From DATBFU01 sp035498405 (GTDB lineage: Bacteria; Acidobacteriota; Thermoanaerobaculia; UBA5066; Gp7-AA6): a stretch of DNA of 55,623 bases. The stretch is from positions 1 to 55,623 of the forward strand of contig DATKAE010000057.1 of NCBI GenBank assembly GCA_035498405.1, in the 5' to 3' direction. Of this stretch, positions 16,411 through 26,265 are shown piece after piece. The notes below the pieces were generated by a model. The model searched no databases and was not told where the DNA came from. It saw nothing but the letters and a program-made list of their open reading frames with translations. How positions within the stretch are numbered: position 1 is the stretch's first letter; each line of letters starts with the position of its first letter. The position numbers were made by a program, and so were the translations under genes.

Positions 16411-16884
16411 TCACCAATCCTTGTAGTAGGTTCCGTCGGTCGCTCGTCCGGCCGACAGGGAATAGACGTCGTAGACGTTCTGCCCGCCCCAGGAGGTCGA
16501 TTCCGGCTCGTCCTGATAGGAGCGCAGACCCCACTCGGCCTTCTTCGACATCGGATCGATCGGAATCCTCCGAAGAAACTTCTGCTTCTTGTTCAACTGG
16601 CCGATCAGGTCGACCCCGTCGACCAGCGTCTGAAGATCGGCGGGGTAGCCCTCCGATCCGATCTGAACCTGAACCAATCCGGCATCGGCGTATTGCTTGT
16701 ACTTGTCGATCGCGTCTCGCATCATGCGCAGGTCGTAGCGCAGCTCCATCTCGTTCTGCCGCTTCATCGAATACTTGGCAACGGGGATCGCCATCGCGGT
16801 CAGGATCGCGATCATCGAGCAGACGACGGCCAGCTCGACCACCGTGAAGCCCCGAGAGCGCGCGCCGGTCGGCCGAGGGCTCAC
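16411..16884 (-). CDS. Type II secretion-like pseudopilin (GspG-like)
   Basis: 157 residues. Leader ends RSRG with cleavage before Phe13 (GFTVVELAVVCSMIAILTAMAIPVA), and Glu17 is mature Glu5. The globular part has DLRMMRDAIDKYKQYADAG, EGYPADLQTLVDGVDL, RRIPIDPMSKKAEWGLRSYQDEPES and ends TDGTYYKDW. The spacing of acidic residues resembles the calcium site of GspG, which is inference. Its ATG overlaps the secretin stop codon as ATGA. Major pseudopilins form the short pseudopilus that pushes substrate through the secretin. Confidence 0.88.
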   Translation of the reverse strand: MSPRPTGARSRGFTVVELAVVCSMIAILTAMAIPVAKYSMKRQNEMELRYDLRMMRDAIDKYKQYADAGLVQVQIGSEGYPADLQTLVDGVDLIGQLNKKQKFLRRIPIDPMSKKAEWGLRSYQDEPESTSWGGQNVYDVYSLSAGRATDGTYYKDW

Positions 16885-19175
16885 TTGACTTCCACGGTCG
16901 CCGCCGCGGTGCTCCCCGGAGCCTGATCGAAGGACAGCGTGGATCGGCCCGCCGCGAGCGCCTGGATCGAGATCCGCGCGATCGCTCGCGTGCCGGTGAG
17001 CGCCGTTCCTCCGGGAAGATCCAGGACGACCCGTCCCGGCTCGATTCGCGTGTCGGCCACGCCTTCGTCGAGAATCGGCTGAACGCGGACCACGGAAAGG
17101 ACTGCCGGATCGAACCGGATCGAGAGCGCCGAGGGAGGCAGGAAGTCCCCGGTCACCCTCACCGAAATGGTGGCGGCCTGTCCCCTCTGGAGGGTCATGA
17201 GCGGCGGATCCAGGTCGAAGGCCGGAGCCGCCGAGGAGGAGGAGGCGTCCGGCGTCGATGCGCTCGCGCTCTGAGACGAGATGCCCTGCGGCTGATTCGG
17301 GTTGGGCTGGGGCTGCGGCTTGAACGGGTCGCTCGGCGGCATCCCGGGCACCAGGTTCTGCGGCTGCGGCGCCACGGGCTGCGCGGGCTGCGTCTGCGGC
17401 GGCGGCGAGCGGCGCTGCGGCTCGAACGGCCCCGGCCCGGCCGGCGACTCGACGCGCGGCGCGCCCTGGTAGGAGATGTTCTGATCCGTCCCGACGTAGA
17501 CCGGCGTGACGTCCTCCTCGGTGATGTCCGGGATCCGGATGATGTGGGGCGTGAGTGTCAAGACGAGGTCCGTGACCTGGTCCTGCCGGTTCGTGTTCGT
17601 CAGCAGGCGGCCCAGGATCGGCAGGTCGCTCAGGAACGGGATCTGGTTGTCGGTGCGCTGGCGATCCCGCCGGAAGAGGCCGGCGAGCAGATTCGTCTCG
17701 CCGTCCTTCAGTCGGATGTTGGACGTGATCGTTCGGGTTCCGATGATCGGGAGCGGCGAGCTGTTCTGGACCGGAACGAGCCCCGTGATCTGCGACACCT
17801 CGACCGTCAGCTTCAGGGTGATCTCGCGGTTGTGGTGCACGCGGGGCTCGACCTCGATCTTGATGCCGACGTCCTGGTACTGGAAGGATGTGACCGGCAC
17901 GATGGCGCCTCCAACCGTCGTCCCGGTGTTGAAGGTGGTCACGGGAATCGGAGTCTTGTCGCCAATGATGAGCTGCGCCTTCTGCCCCTCGGAGATTCGC
18001 AGCTGCGGCTTGGCCAGAAGCTCCGTGTTCGCGTTGTTCTTGATGAAGTTGTAGGTGAGCGTCGGAAGAGTGAAGCCGAAGGAATAGATCGAAAGACGTG
18101 TCAGCTGGTCCCAGGTGAATTGTCCCGTCAGGTTTCCGCTCGGCACGGTTCCGCCGAGGTTGGTCGTACCTCCGGGAGCGGGCGCGTTGGCCGTGATGGA
18201 GTAAGGGGTGAGGATCGGCCCGAGGTCGAGCAAGGTCTTGGTGTTGATCTGCAGGAGCTCGACGTCCACGACGACCTCGGAGAGCTGCTTGTCATTTTGC
18301 TCGACGATCCGCTCGGCGATCGACACCTTGTCGGCCGTGTCCCGAAGCGTGATCGAGTTCTCCGCCTTGTTGATCGAGATTCGGGTCGTTTGGAGCAGTG
18401 CGCGCAGGGCGTTGGCGACCTCGGTGACGTCGCCGTTGGACAGGAAGAACGTGCGGATGACCAGGTCCTCGTAAGTCTTCCGATTCTGCGGCGTGTCCGC
18501 GGCGATCAACATCGTCTTCTCGTCGATCACCTTGTAGAAGTGATTCTCCTGCCGCAGCAGCGTCTCGAGCGCCGACTGGAAGGAGAGGTTGGTGAGGATG
18601 ATCGAGACGTTGTCGTCCTTCAGAGCCGGATCGAAGATGACGTTGATGCCGGCCGCCGCCGCCAGGGCCTGGTAGATCTGCTTGATCGGCTTGGGCTGCG
18701 GGAAATTCAGGCTGATCGGCTTGTCGCTCGCCGGCTCGAGCATTGGCGCCCGCGCCCGGGCTCCGCGAAGCTTCTTCTTCAGGGCCTCGACCTTGGTGTC
18801 CGCATTGCGCTCGGAGGCCGCCTTCACTGCCTCTTCCCGCGCCTTGCGCAGCTCCGTGTCCGCGTAGTCGTTGGTGGGATCGAGCAGCACGGCCTGCTCG
18901 AGCTCGACGACGGCGAGGTCCGGGTTGCCCGACGAGCGGTATAGCTTTCCCTTCTCGAAGTGGATCTGGGAGGCCTTCAGCTTTGCATGGGCCAGCGCCA
19001 GCTGGTACTCCGGGTTCTTCGGGTCGAGTTGAACGGCCTTCTCCAGCTTCTGCAGCGCCGCATCCCAGCGCTGCGCCGCCTCGTCGTCTCGAGCCTGCTG
19101 ATAGTTCCGGTAGGCGGTGCAGCCGATCGAGCCGACGAGGAGAGATAGCCCGAAAAGAATTTGAATCCGCTTCAT
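16881..19175 (-). CDS. Secretin (GspD/PilQ family) with TPR N-region and cohesin-like tail
   Basis: Outer-membrane secretion channel, 764 residues, secretin about 70-100 longer than a plain GspD. Lipobox ends at Cys19 (LLVGSIGC). Residues 25-125 are TPR-like (ARDDEAAQRWDAALQKLEKAVQLDPKNPEYQLALAHAKL, then a second DPTNDYADTELRKAREE). Next comes a secretin N0 domain (ISLNFPQPKPIKQIYQALAAAAG), an N1 repeat, then the secretin core with SISTTRISINKAENSITLRD-like, VEVEPRVHHNREITLKL and LLAGLFRRDRQRTDNQIPFLSDLPILGRLF-type motifs. A Gln/Pro linker follows (about 620-670), and residues 675-764 look like a cohesin domain (DLDPPLMTLQRGQ-ATISVRVTG). Start is ATG at 19175; the frame upstream of it is not real. 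Confidence 0.9.
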   Translation of the reverse strand: MKRIQILFGLSLLVGSIGCTAYRNYQQARDDEAAQRWDAALQKLEKAVQLDPKNPEYQLALAHAKLKASQIHFEKGKLYRSSGNPDLAVVELEQAVLLDPTNDYADTELRKAREEAVKAASERNADTKVEALKKKLRGARARAPMLEPASDKPISLNFPQPKPIKQIYQALAAAAGINVIFDPALKDDNVSIILTNLSFQSALETLLRQENHFYKVIDEKTMLIAADTPQNRKTYEDLVIRTFFLSNGDVTEVANALRALLQTTRISINKAENSITLRDTADKVSIAERIVEQNDKQLSEVVVDVELLQINTKTLLDLGPILTPYSITANAPAPGGTTNLGGTVPSGNLTGQFTWDQLTRLSIYSFGFTLPTLTYNFIKNNANTELLAKPQLRISEGQKAQLIIGDKTPIPVTTFNTGTTVGGAIVPVTSFQYQDVGIKIEVEPRVHHNREITLKLTVEVSQITGLVPVQNSSPLPIIGTRTITSNIRLKDGETNLLAGLFRRDRQRTDNQIPFLSDLPILGRLLTNTNRQDQVTDLVLTLTPHIIRIPDITEEDVTPVYVGTDQNISYQGAPRVESPAGPGPFEPQRRSPPPQTQPAQPVAPQPQNLVPGMPPSDPFKPQPQPNPNQPQGISSQSASASTPDASSSSAAPAFDLDPPLMTLQRGQAATISVRVTGDFLPPSALSIRFDPAVLSVVRVQPILDEGVADTRIEPGRVVLDLPGGTALTGTRAIARISIQALAAGRSTLSFDQAPGSTAAATVEVK

Positions 19176-19245
19176 TGCTCGTTGCCCTTTCCGCTGGCAA
19201 AGATCCCGGCCTCGATGTCGGTCGAGGACCGAGGAGGATTTCCCG

Positions 19246-19857
19246 TCATTGCTCGATCCCCATCCGGCGAGACGCGCTCGTCGGGAAACCGACGAAGCCC
19301 ACGTCGATCGACTCGTAGCCCACCTTGCGCAGGATGAACCGGTCGAAGACGACGTCTCCCGAGCGCGCATTGACGATCCGGTCCCCGGCGATCAGGACGG
19401 CGATCGGCCGGTCGCGCGGCCCGAAGCTGCCGGCGAACTTGAACGGGATTGCCGGCGGCGCGGGGGTCGGTGTGGGCGGAGGCGGCGGCAGCGGACCGAC
19501 GAAGCGCGGCTCTCCCGGTGCGGGCGGAGGCGGCGGGGCAGGGGTCGGAGTGGGAGGCGGACGGCGCGTCGGCTCGCGCGTGTCGAAGAGATCCCGCGAG
19601 GTCTCGCCGGGGGCGGGACCGGAACGCGGGCGCAGGTCCTCGGGAGACAACAGAGGCACCGCGTCGGCCGAAACGGCAGCTTGCCGTCCGCCGGCCGGGC
19701 GCGACCCCGTGGAACGCGCCGCCGCGGAGCCCCGCGTCTCCCCCGAGGGAGCCTTCGGCCCCGACGAGGTCCAGCGCACCACCGCGAGAACGAGCAGGAC
19801 GGCCAGGGAGCCCAGCAGGATCGCCTCGCGGCGAGAGCCGATGCGGCCGCCCTTCAC
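19246..19857 (-). CDS. PilP/GspC-like inner membrane protein with proline-rich linker
   Basis: 203 residues from GTG at 19857, which overlaps the PilO-like stop as GTGA. One transmembrane helix (AILLGSLAVLLVLAVV, residues 12-27) is followed by an Ala/Gly/Ser stretch and two long proline runs (PTPTPAPPPPPAPGEP and PPPPPTPTPAPP). The last 65 residues are the only folded part: FKFAGSFGPRDRPIAVLIAGDRIVNARSGDVVFDRFILRKVGYESIDVGFVG, resembling the HR domain of GspC or the beta-rich domain of PilP that links the inner-membrane platform to the secretin. Its place between PilO and the secretin supports that role. A 70-base gap separates it from the secretin. Confidence 0.75.
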   Translation of the reverse strand: MKGGRIGSRREAILLGSLAVLLVLAVVRWTSSGPKAPSGETRGSAAARSTGSRPAGGRQAAVSADAVPLLSPEDLRPRSGPAPGETSRDLFDTREPTRRPPPTPTPAPPPPPAPGEPRFVGPLPPPPPTPTPAPPAIPFKFAGSFGPRDRPIAVLIAGDRIVNARSGDVVFDRFILRKVGYESIDVGFVGFPTSASRRMGIEQ

Positions 19858-20480
19858 GAGCGGCTCCTCGGGGGCGCCGAAATCGTCCCCGCCTCCGACG
19901 CGCGCCCGGGACGCTCGCCCTGCTCGTCGGTAAAGTACGTCGCGATCCGCATCCGGACTTGAACGGAACCCGGCACCTCGGCATCGCGGGCGAGCGCGAT
20001 GTCCCGTACGACAATCCAGCGCGCGCCCGTCTCGAAGGCATCGAGCAGACGCTTCAACTTTTGATAGTCGGCGGCGAACCCGAAGGTCGCATCCATCTCG
20101 GAAAGCGGCAGTCCGGTCACGGGCTTGATCGAGTAGCCGATCTCGGCCGGAGCGATGCCCGCCGACTTCAGCGTCGAATGAATCTGCTCGACGAGCGACG
20201 CCAGCGTGGCGCGACGCGTGCCGATGCGACGGCCGTAAAACTCCTCGATCGCGGCGCTGACGCGCGAGAGCCGGTCGCGCTGCGCCTCGAGCCGCTCGGC
20301 TTCCCGCTCGGCGGCGGTCACCTCGGCGGCCAGCGCCGTCCGGCGGGCCTCGAGCGCGTCCTGACGCGTCTGGCCCGTGGCCCGGTACCAGAAGAAGAAT
20401 CCGGCGTTCGCGCCGAAGAACAAGAGGGCAATCGCCACCCACGCGGCTCGCCGCCGCCACACCTCGCTCGCCCCGTTCAC
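19854..20480 (-). CDS. PilO-like inner-membrane protein
   Basis: 208 residues from GTG at 20480, chosen because it overlaps the PilN-like stop (GTGA) and because the frame upstream lacks protein-like sequence. A short cytoplasmic stretch, one transmembrane helix (AAWVAIALLFFGANAGFFFWY) and a coiled-coil-like segment (TAAEREAERLEAQRDRL, residues 50-66) lead into a ferredoxin-like periplasmic domain (AGIAPAEIGYSIKPVTGLPLSEMDATFGFAADYQKLKRLLDAFE). This is the PilO architecture, equivalent to GspM. It works with the neighbouring PilM- and PilN-like proteins. Confidence 0.85.
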   Translation of the reverse strand: MNGASEVWRRRAAWVAIALLFFGANAGFFFWYRATGQTRQDALEARRTALAAEVTAAEREAERLEAQRDRLSRVSAAIEEFYGRRIGTRRATLASLVEQIHSTLKSAGIAPAEIGYSIKPVTGLPLSEMDATFGFAADYQKLKRLLDAFETGARWIVVRDIALARDAEVPGSVQVRMRIATYFTDEQGERPGRASEAGTISAPPRSRS

Positions 20481-21052
20481 GGCTTCTCCTCGGGGAAGTA
20501 GCGCAGCCCGATCTGAAAGGAGTACCCCTCGGGCACGCCCCTCTCGGGGCTCGACTCCGAGCGCAGTTCGACGCCGCGGAAGGCGGGATCCTTCGCAAGC
20601 GCCTCGAGCGTGCGCACGACGCTGTCGGGACTGCGCCCGAGCATCGCCAGATCGACGGACACGGCTTCGGTGGAATCGAACCGAGGGGCCAGGCGCACGA
20701 GGCGCACGTCGGCGGGCAGAATTCGCTCGAGCCTCGAGAGCAGGGCCAACCACGAGAAACGGCGTTCCCGCACGATGGTCTGCAGCCCCGCGGATTGCTG
20801 CGCGAGCGCGGAGAGCCTGTACCCATCCATCGCCGCCTTCGCGCCGTCGCTCGCCTTTGCGGCGCGGACGCGGCGCCCCTCGAGCAAGGCAACCTGCGCT
20901 CGCGTGCCGCCGACTTGCCGTGAGAACCTCCAGTACAGGCGCAGGTTCGCGGCGCCGAACAGCAGGCCGAGAAACAGCGCGACCCCGATCACGGCGAGGA
21001 CCGGGCGCTCGTCGCGGAACGGCCGGCGCGCGAAGTTCCAGCTTCCGCTCAT
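20477..21052 (-). CDS. PilN-like inner-membrane protein
   Basis: 191 residues from the ATG at 21052, four bases after the PilM-like stop; a longer start at 21082 would overlap that gene heavily. The N-terminus WNFARRPFRDERPVL fits the conserved PilN tail (NLLPWR-type) that binds PilM, followed by one transmembrane helix (AVIGVALFLGLLFGAANLRLYW), a helical spacer and a small periplasmic domain (ILPADVRLVRLAPRFDSTEAVSVDLAMLG). Such proteins, the GspL C-terminal equivalent, pair with PilO. End of the gene overlaps the PilO-like start. Confidence 0.85.
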   Translation of the reverse strand: MSGSWNFARRPFRDERPVLAVIGVALFLGLLFGAANLRLYWRFSRQVGGTRAQVALLEGRRVRAAKASDGAKAAMDGYRLSALAQQSAGLQTIVRERRFSWLALLSRLERILPADVRLVRLAPRFDSTEAVSVDLAMLGRSPDSVVRTLEALAKDPAFRGVELRSESSPERGVPEGYSFQIGLRYFPEEKP

Positions 21053-21056
21053 CGCC

Positions 21057-21986
21057 CTAGTTGCGCCCCCAGACGGCGGCAAACGCCGAGAGCAGCTCGG
21101 GCCGGGCGGCGATCCTCTCGTCGAACCCCGCGTCGGCCCCGAAGATCCCCCCGGAGAGAGGAACCGGCGGCACCGGAAACACGGCCGTTTCGGCGAGGTC
21201 TCTTCCCCCGAGCTCGTCGTGGATGTAGACGGCCGCCAGACCCGGGCCCTGCAGCTTCTCCGTGTAGTAGGAGAGCGAGAGGCGAAGCTCCTGCTCGTGC
21301 TCTTCCGCCTGCTCCTCGGCGGGCCGCTGTCGGAAGAAGAGCGGCGCCCCGCCCCGAGCGATCACGAGGCAGAAGGCGTCCGGCGTGCGATGCAGCAAGC
21401 CGTAGTCGCCCCGTGAGCGCGCCGAAAGCGCCGGCGCCATCCCTTCGAACAAGACCAGACTTGCCGGCGCGAGCACCCCCACGCGGACTCCCAGGCTCTC
21501 GAATCCTTCCTCGATCGAACGGAGCGACTCGACCGGCGCGGCCGCGACGAGCAGACGGCGCCCTTGCGCCTCCCCTCCATCGTGGGGCATCTCGCGGAAG
21601 GTCGCGGCGAGCTCCGAGGTCACGCCCGGCAACAGTTTCTTGAGCTTCCAGAGAACCATTTCCCGGACGGCCTCCCGTGTGGCCGGAAGGGAATCGAAAT
21701 CAATCGACAGAATCCGGGCCCAGGAGTCGGGGAAGACCACCGAGGCGCGCGAGAGCCGGCCCTCCGTCAGACGCCTCGCTGCCGTAACGGCCTCCGAGAG
21801 CGCCTCCCGCGTGAACAGAGGGGTCCCCGTGGGGGAGCTCCCGAGCGCGTTGGCGGGGTAGGCAAAACTGCGGGCCTCGGCAAACCCGACGGGCTCCTCG
21901 CGGCGAACCCGCGCGTACGTCACGCCATCGGCCAGGAGGCAAAAAACGTGCGGCGGGACGACGGGCCGCAGCAGCGGGATTTTCAC
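21057..21986 (-). CDS. PilM-like actin-fold ATPase
   Basis: 309 residues of PilM/GspL-cyt type, the cytoplasmic actin-like protein that binds the PilN N-terminus and couples to the assembly ATPase. FPDSWARILSIDFDSLPATREAVREMVLWKLKKLLPG is a strong PilM signature, with LLVAAAPVESLRSIEEGFESLGVRVGVLAPASLVLFE in the centre and SLSYYTEKLQGPGLAAVYIHDELGG near the C-terminus. Length is slightly below the typical 350. It lies 42 bases after gspE and four bases before the PilN-like gene. Confidence 0.83.
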   Translation of the reverse strand: MKIPLLRPVVPPHVFCLLADGVTYARVRREEPVGFAEARSFAYPANALGSSPTGTPLFTREALSEAVTAARRLTEGRLSRASVVFPDSWARILSIDFDSLPATREAVREMVLWKLKKLLPGVTSELAATFREMPHDGGEAQGRRLLVAAAPVESLRSIEEGFESLGVRVGVLAPASLVLFEGMAPALSARSRGDYGLLHRTPDAFCLVIARGGAPLFFRQRPAEEQAEEHEQELRLSLSYYTEKLQGPGLAAVYIHDELGGRDLAETAVFPVPPVPLSGGIFGADAGFDERIAARPELLSAFAAVWGRN

Positions 21987-22028
21987 CGCCGCCCTCTCTC
22001 GTGCGTCTCCTTCGGGCTCGGGACTCGC

Positions 22029-23654
<1,626 letters not shown>

Positions 23655-23659
23655 AGATG

Positions 23660-24874
23660 CTACCCCTTCACCTGCGACATGAGACGGAAGATCGGCAGGT
23701 ACACCGAGAGGAGGATCGTCACGATGACGCCTCCCATGACGACCAGAATCACGGGCTCGACGAAGGAGATGACGCGGGCAAGCAGAGTCTCGATCTCCTC
23801 GTCGTAGAAGTCGGAGACCGACGAGAGCATCTCCTCGAGCGCTCCGGAGGTCTCTCCGACCTTGACCATCTCGATCGTGAGGTTTGTGAAGAGCCCCGTT
23901 CCCTCGAGCGATTTCCAGAGCTCCCCTCCCTCCCGAACCCGCGGCACGACGTCGCGCACCCGTCGGGACAGGAACCGGTTCCCGATCGCGTCGGCCGCGT
24001 TCTCGAGCGCCGGCACGAGCGGCGTGCCGCCCCCGAGCAGGGTCGCCAGGCTGCGCGTGAATTGCGTGATGCCGGAGCGGCGAAAAATGCCGCCGATCAC
24101 GGGAATCTTCAGGAGCAGCTTGTCTCCCCACTCCCCGCCGGCCGTGGTCTTGAGCCACCGGGAGGCGAAAAACACGAGGGCGATCAGCCCTCCGAGGATC
24201 CAGACGATCTGGTCGCGCAAGAAGGAAGCGGCCCGGATGACGATCACCGTCAAGAGCGGCAGCTCGCCGCCAAACTCGCCGAAGAAATCCTGGAACTTGG
24301 GAATCACGACGGTCATCAGGATCGTGATCAGCACGATCGAGAGAAGGATCAGGATGGCCGGATAGACCAGGGTGGAGAGGACCTTGCGCGACAGGGCCAT
24401 CACCGTCTTCTGATACTTCAGATAGCGGCGCAGCACGCTCTCGATCTCGCCCGACTTCTCCCCCGCCTTCAACGAAGTCCAATAGAGCCTCGGAAAGAGG
24501 TCTCCCTGCTCCGCGAATGCCTCCGAGATCGAGGCCCCGGCGTTGACCCGATCGCGCACATCCTGGAGCACCCGCCGCAACACGGGGCTCTCCTGGCGCT
24601 CGAGCAGGATCTCGAAGGAATGCACGACCGGCAATCCCGCCTTGAGCAAGGCGATCATTTCCTGGTTGAAGATCAGGAACTCCGACATCTTGATGCGGCC
24701 CCGCCGGCCGGAGCGGCCTCCCCCCAGGGCCAGGCCTCGCCGACGGATCTCGAAGACGTGTCCGCCCCGCCGCTCGACCTCGGCCCGTGCGGCACCGGCG
24801 TCTTGCGCGAGCACCCCTTCCTCGCCGATCGAGCCGTCGGGCCAACCCGCCTTGACGGAGAACTGCGGACTCAC
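23660..24874 (-). CDS. gspF: Type II secretion platform protein (GspF family)
   Basis: 404 residues, the polytopic inner-membrane platform protein. The N-terminal motif F-x-V-K-A-G is followed by a variable Gly/Arg-rich linker (about 40-60), then the two four-helix cytoplasmic GspF domains: MSEFLIFNQEMIALLKAGLPVVHSFEILLERQ and ITQFTRSLATLLGGGTPLVPALENAADAIGNR, separated by the transmembrane segment around ILILLSIVLITILMTVVIPKF. A final helix is VIILVVMGGVIVTILL. The start is GTG at 24874, overlapping the upstream stop as GTGA; an internal ATG would delete the first 60 residues. Confidence 0.93.
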   Translation of the reverse strand: MSPQFSVKAGWPDGSIGEEGVLAQDAGAARAEVERRGGHVFEIRRRGLALGGGRSGRRGRIKMSEFLIFNQEMIALLKAGLPVVHSFEILLERQESPVLRRVLQDVRDRVNAGASISEAFAEQGDLFPRLYWTSLKAGEKSGEIESVLRRYLKYQKTVMALSRKVLSTLVYPAILILLSIVLITILMTVVIPKFQDFFGEFGGELPLLTVIVIRAASFLRDQIVWILGGLIALVFFASRWLKTTAGGEWGDKLLLKIPVIGGIFRRSGITQFTRSLATLLGGGTPLVPALENAADAIGNRFLSRRVRDVVPRVREGGELWKSLEGTGLFTNLTIEMVKVGETSGALEEMLSSVSDFYDEEIETLLARVISFVEPVILVVMGGVIVTILLSVYLPIFRLMSQVKG

Positions 24875-25608
24875 TGTTGCCGCTTCTCCACGGTCTTCGA
24901 TCCGGCGGCGCCACTGCCGGCCTCCGCACGCGGCAGGGCCTGGGCGAGCAGGACCAGGATGAGCGCGGTCTTGGACTGCTCCTCCCGCGACGCGCCGACG
25001 ACGAGGGTCTGATTGAGCACGACCGGCATCGACGCGCGGTAGAGCGGCGTGAGCAGAAACGGGCCAACGCTCCCCTTGTGCACTCGCGAGAGCGAGAATG
25101 GCGTCAGCAGCAGGTCGTCCCCGCCGCTCGTCGGGGCGATCGAAAAAGAGAGCGCGTACTCGCCTCCGAGGCGGCACTCGACGCGCCCCCCTTCGACCCC
25201 CCGCAGGACGGCCGAGTCGATGAGCGAGTAGTCGTTGAACTGGAAGAGGGACTTCAGCTTCGCTCCCAATCCTCCGATCTCCCGCGCAATGGATCCGGCC
25301 GGCACGTCGGCCCGCGCGCGAATGAGCTTGATCGCGAACGTGAAGCCGCGCGGCGGGACGTCGAAGTCGGCGAGCAGTTTGGCGACCTTCTTGAGGTTCT
25401 CTTCCCGGTCCGTGACGGTTATCGCGTTCAACCGTTGGGTCAGCGTCACCGAAGCGGCGTCGGACAGTTGGGAACGAATCAAGAGAGCAGCCTCCTCGAC
25501 CCGCCGATAGTTCAACTTGAACACCTTGATGGACAGCTCCTCGGCCCCGGCCGAGAAGGTCGGGAGCAGCAGGGCCAATGCGGCCGCAACGAAGACTCCT
25601 CTCTTCAT
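24871..25608 (-). CDS. Exported secretin N-domain-like protein
   Basis: 245 residues from the ATG at 25608, where the signal peptide begins (MKRGVFVAAALALLLPTFSAGAEE). The first mature 65 residues, LSIKVFKLNYRRVEEAALLIRSQLSDAASVTLTQRLNAITVTDREENLKKVAKLLADFD, are the secretin/NolW-type N-domain fold. The following 150 residues (FAIKLIRARADVP..., LKSLFQFNDYSLIDSAVL, GGEYALSFSIAP) are beta-rich and unassigned. It is first of the structural genes, overlapping gspF, and might act as a periplasmic secretin partner or pilotin-like chaperone. That role is inference from position and fold. Confidence 0.7.
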   Translation of the reverse strand: MKRGVFVAAALALLLPTFSAGAEELSIKVFKLNYRRVEEAALLIRSQLSDAASVTLTQRLNAITVTDREENLKKVAKLLADFDVPPRGFTFAIKLIRARADVPAGSIAREIGGLGAKLKSLFQFNDYSLIDSAVLRGVEGGRVECRLGGEYALSFSIAPTSGGDDLLLTPFSLSRVHKGSVGPFLLTPLYRASMPVVLNQTLVVGASREEQSKTALILVLLAQALPRAEAGSGAAGSKTVEKRQQ

Positions 25609-25719
25609 ACGATGGGAAACCCTCGCCTCCGCCCGACGGAACCCGCCGAACGTCGCCGGATCTCGCCTCAAAGATCCGTCAGACCGCGGGCGCCGCCCCA
25701 GGGACTTCCCCGCATCCTG

Positions 25720-26265
25720 CTAGATGTCGAGCGACCCGTCCACGATCCAGACCACGCGCGGTTCTCCCGCGCCGGGATTGAAGTCGTAGACCGTCGCTCC
25801 GCCACCCGCTTCCGCCGGACCCGAGGGTCCCGCCGCGGCGGAGAGTCTCGCGGCAGCCGCCGACGGCCCCGCAATCGGGGCAGGCGACGGCGCCTTCGGA
25901 GGATTCGGACCGAACGGCAGCGCCAGCGTGAGCAGCAGTACGGCAGCGGCCGCGGCAAGCCGCGCGCTCCGGCGAGAGGCTCGACCGCCGGTTGCACGGC
26001 CGGAAGGCCGCTCGATACGCCGTTCGGCCTGCCGCAGCGCCATCCCGGCGCGGACCGAGGCCACGACCGTCGCGACATCCTCGGTGGAGACGCCCTCGGA
26101 GGGCAGCGCCGAGAAGAGAAGGACCGGGTCGGCGGCCGCGGCTTCAGCGCGGCACGCTGCGCAGTCCGCCAGGTGCTCGCGCACCGCTCGGCGCTCCTCC
26201 CGCGGCAGCGCCTCGCGCCCGTAGTCCGGGAGCCGGCCCCGAATCCGCTCGCAGGTCGCGCTCAC
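25720..26265 (-). CDS. Zinc-finger anti-sigma factor, probable regulator of the secretion operon
   Basis: 181 residues from GTG at 26265, which overlaps the sigma-factor stop as GTGA. The ZAS/zf-HC2 signature is REHLADCAAC, with the cytosolic domain before one transmembrane helix (ARLAAAAAVLLLTLALPFGP, residues about 110-130). The exported C-terminus is an Ala/Ser/Pro-rich linker ending in ATVYDFNPGAGEPRVVWIVDGSLDI, a short C-terminal segment unknown to me. The pair should hold the sigma factor at the membrane until a signal arrives, then release it; what the signal is cannot be inferred. Confidence 0.88.
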   Translation of the reverse strand: MSATCERIRGRLPDYGREALPREERRAVREHLADCAACRAEAAAADPVLLFSALPSEGVSTEDVATVVASVRAGMALRQAERRIERPSGRATGGRASRRSARLAAAAAVLLLTLALPFGPNPPKAPSPAPIAGPSAAAARLSAAAGPSGPAEAGGGATVYDFNPGAGEPRVVWIVDGSLDI

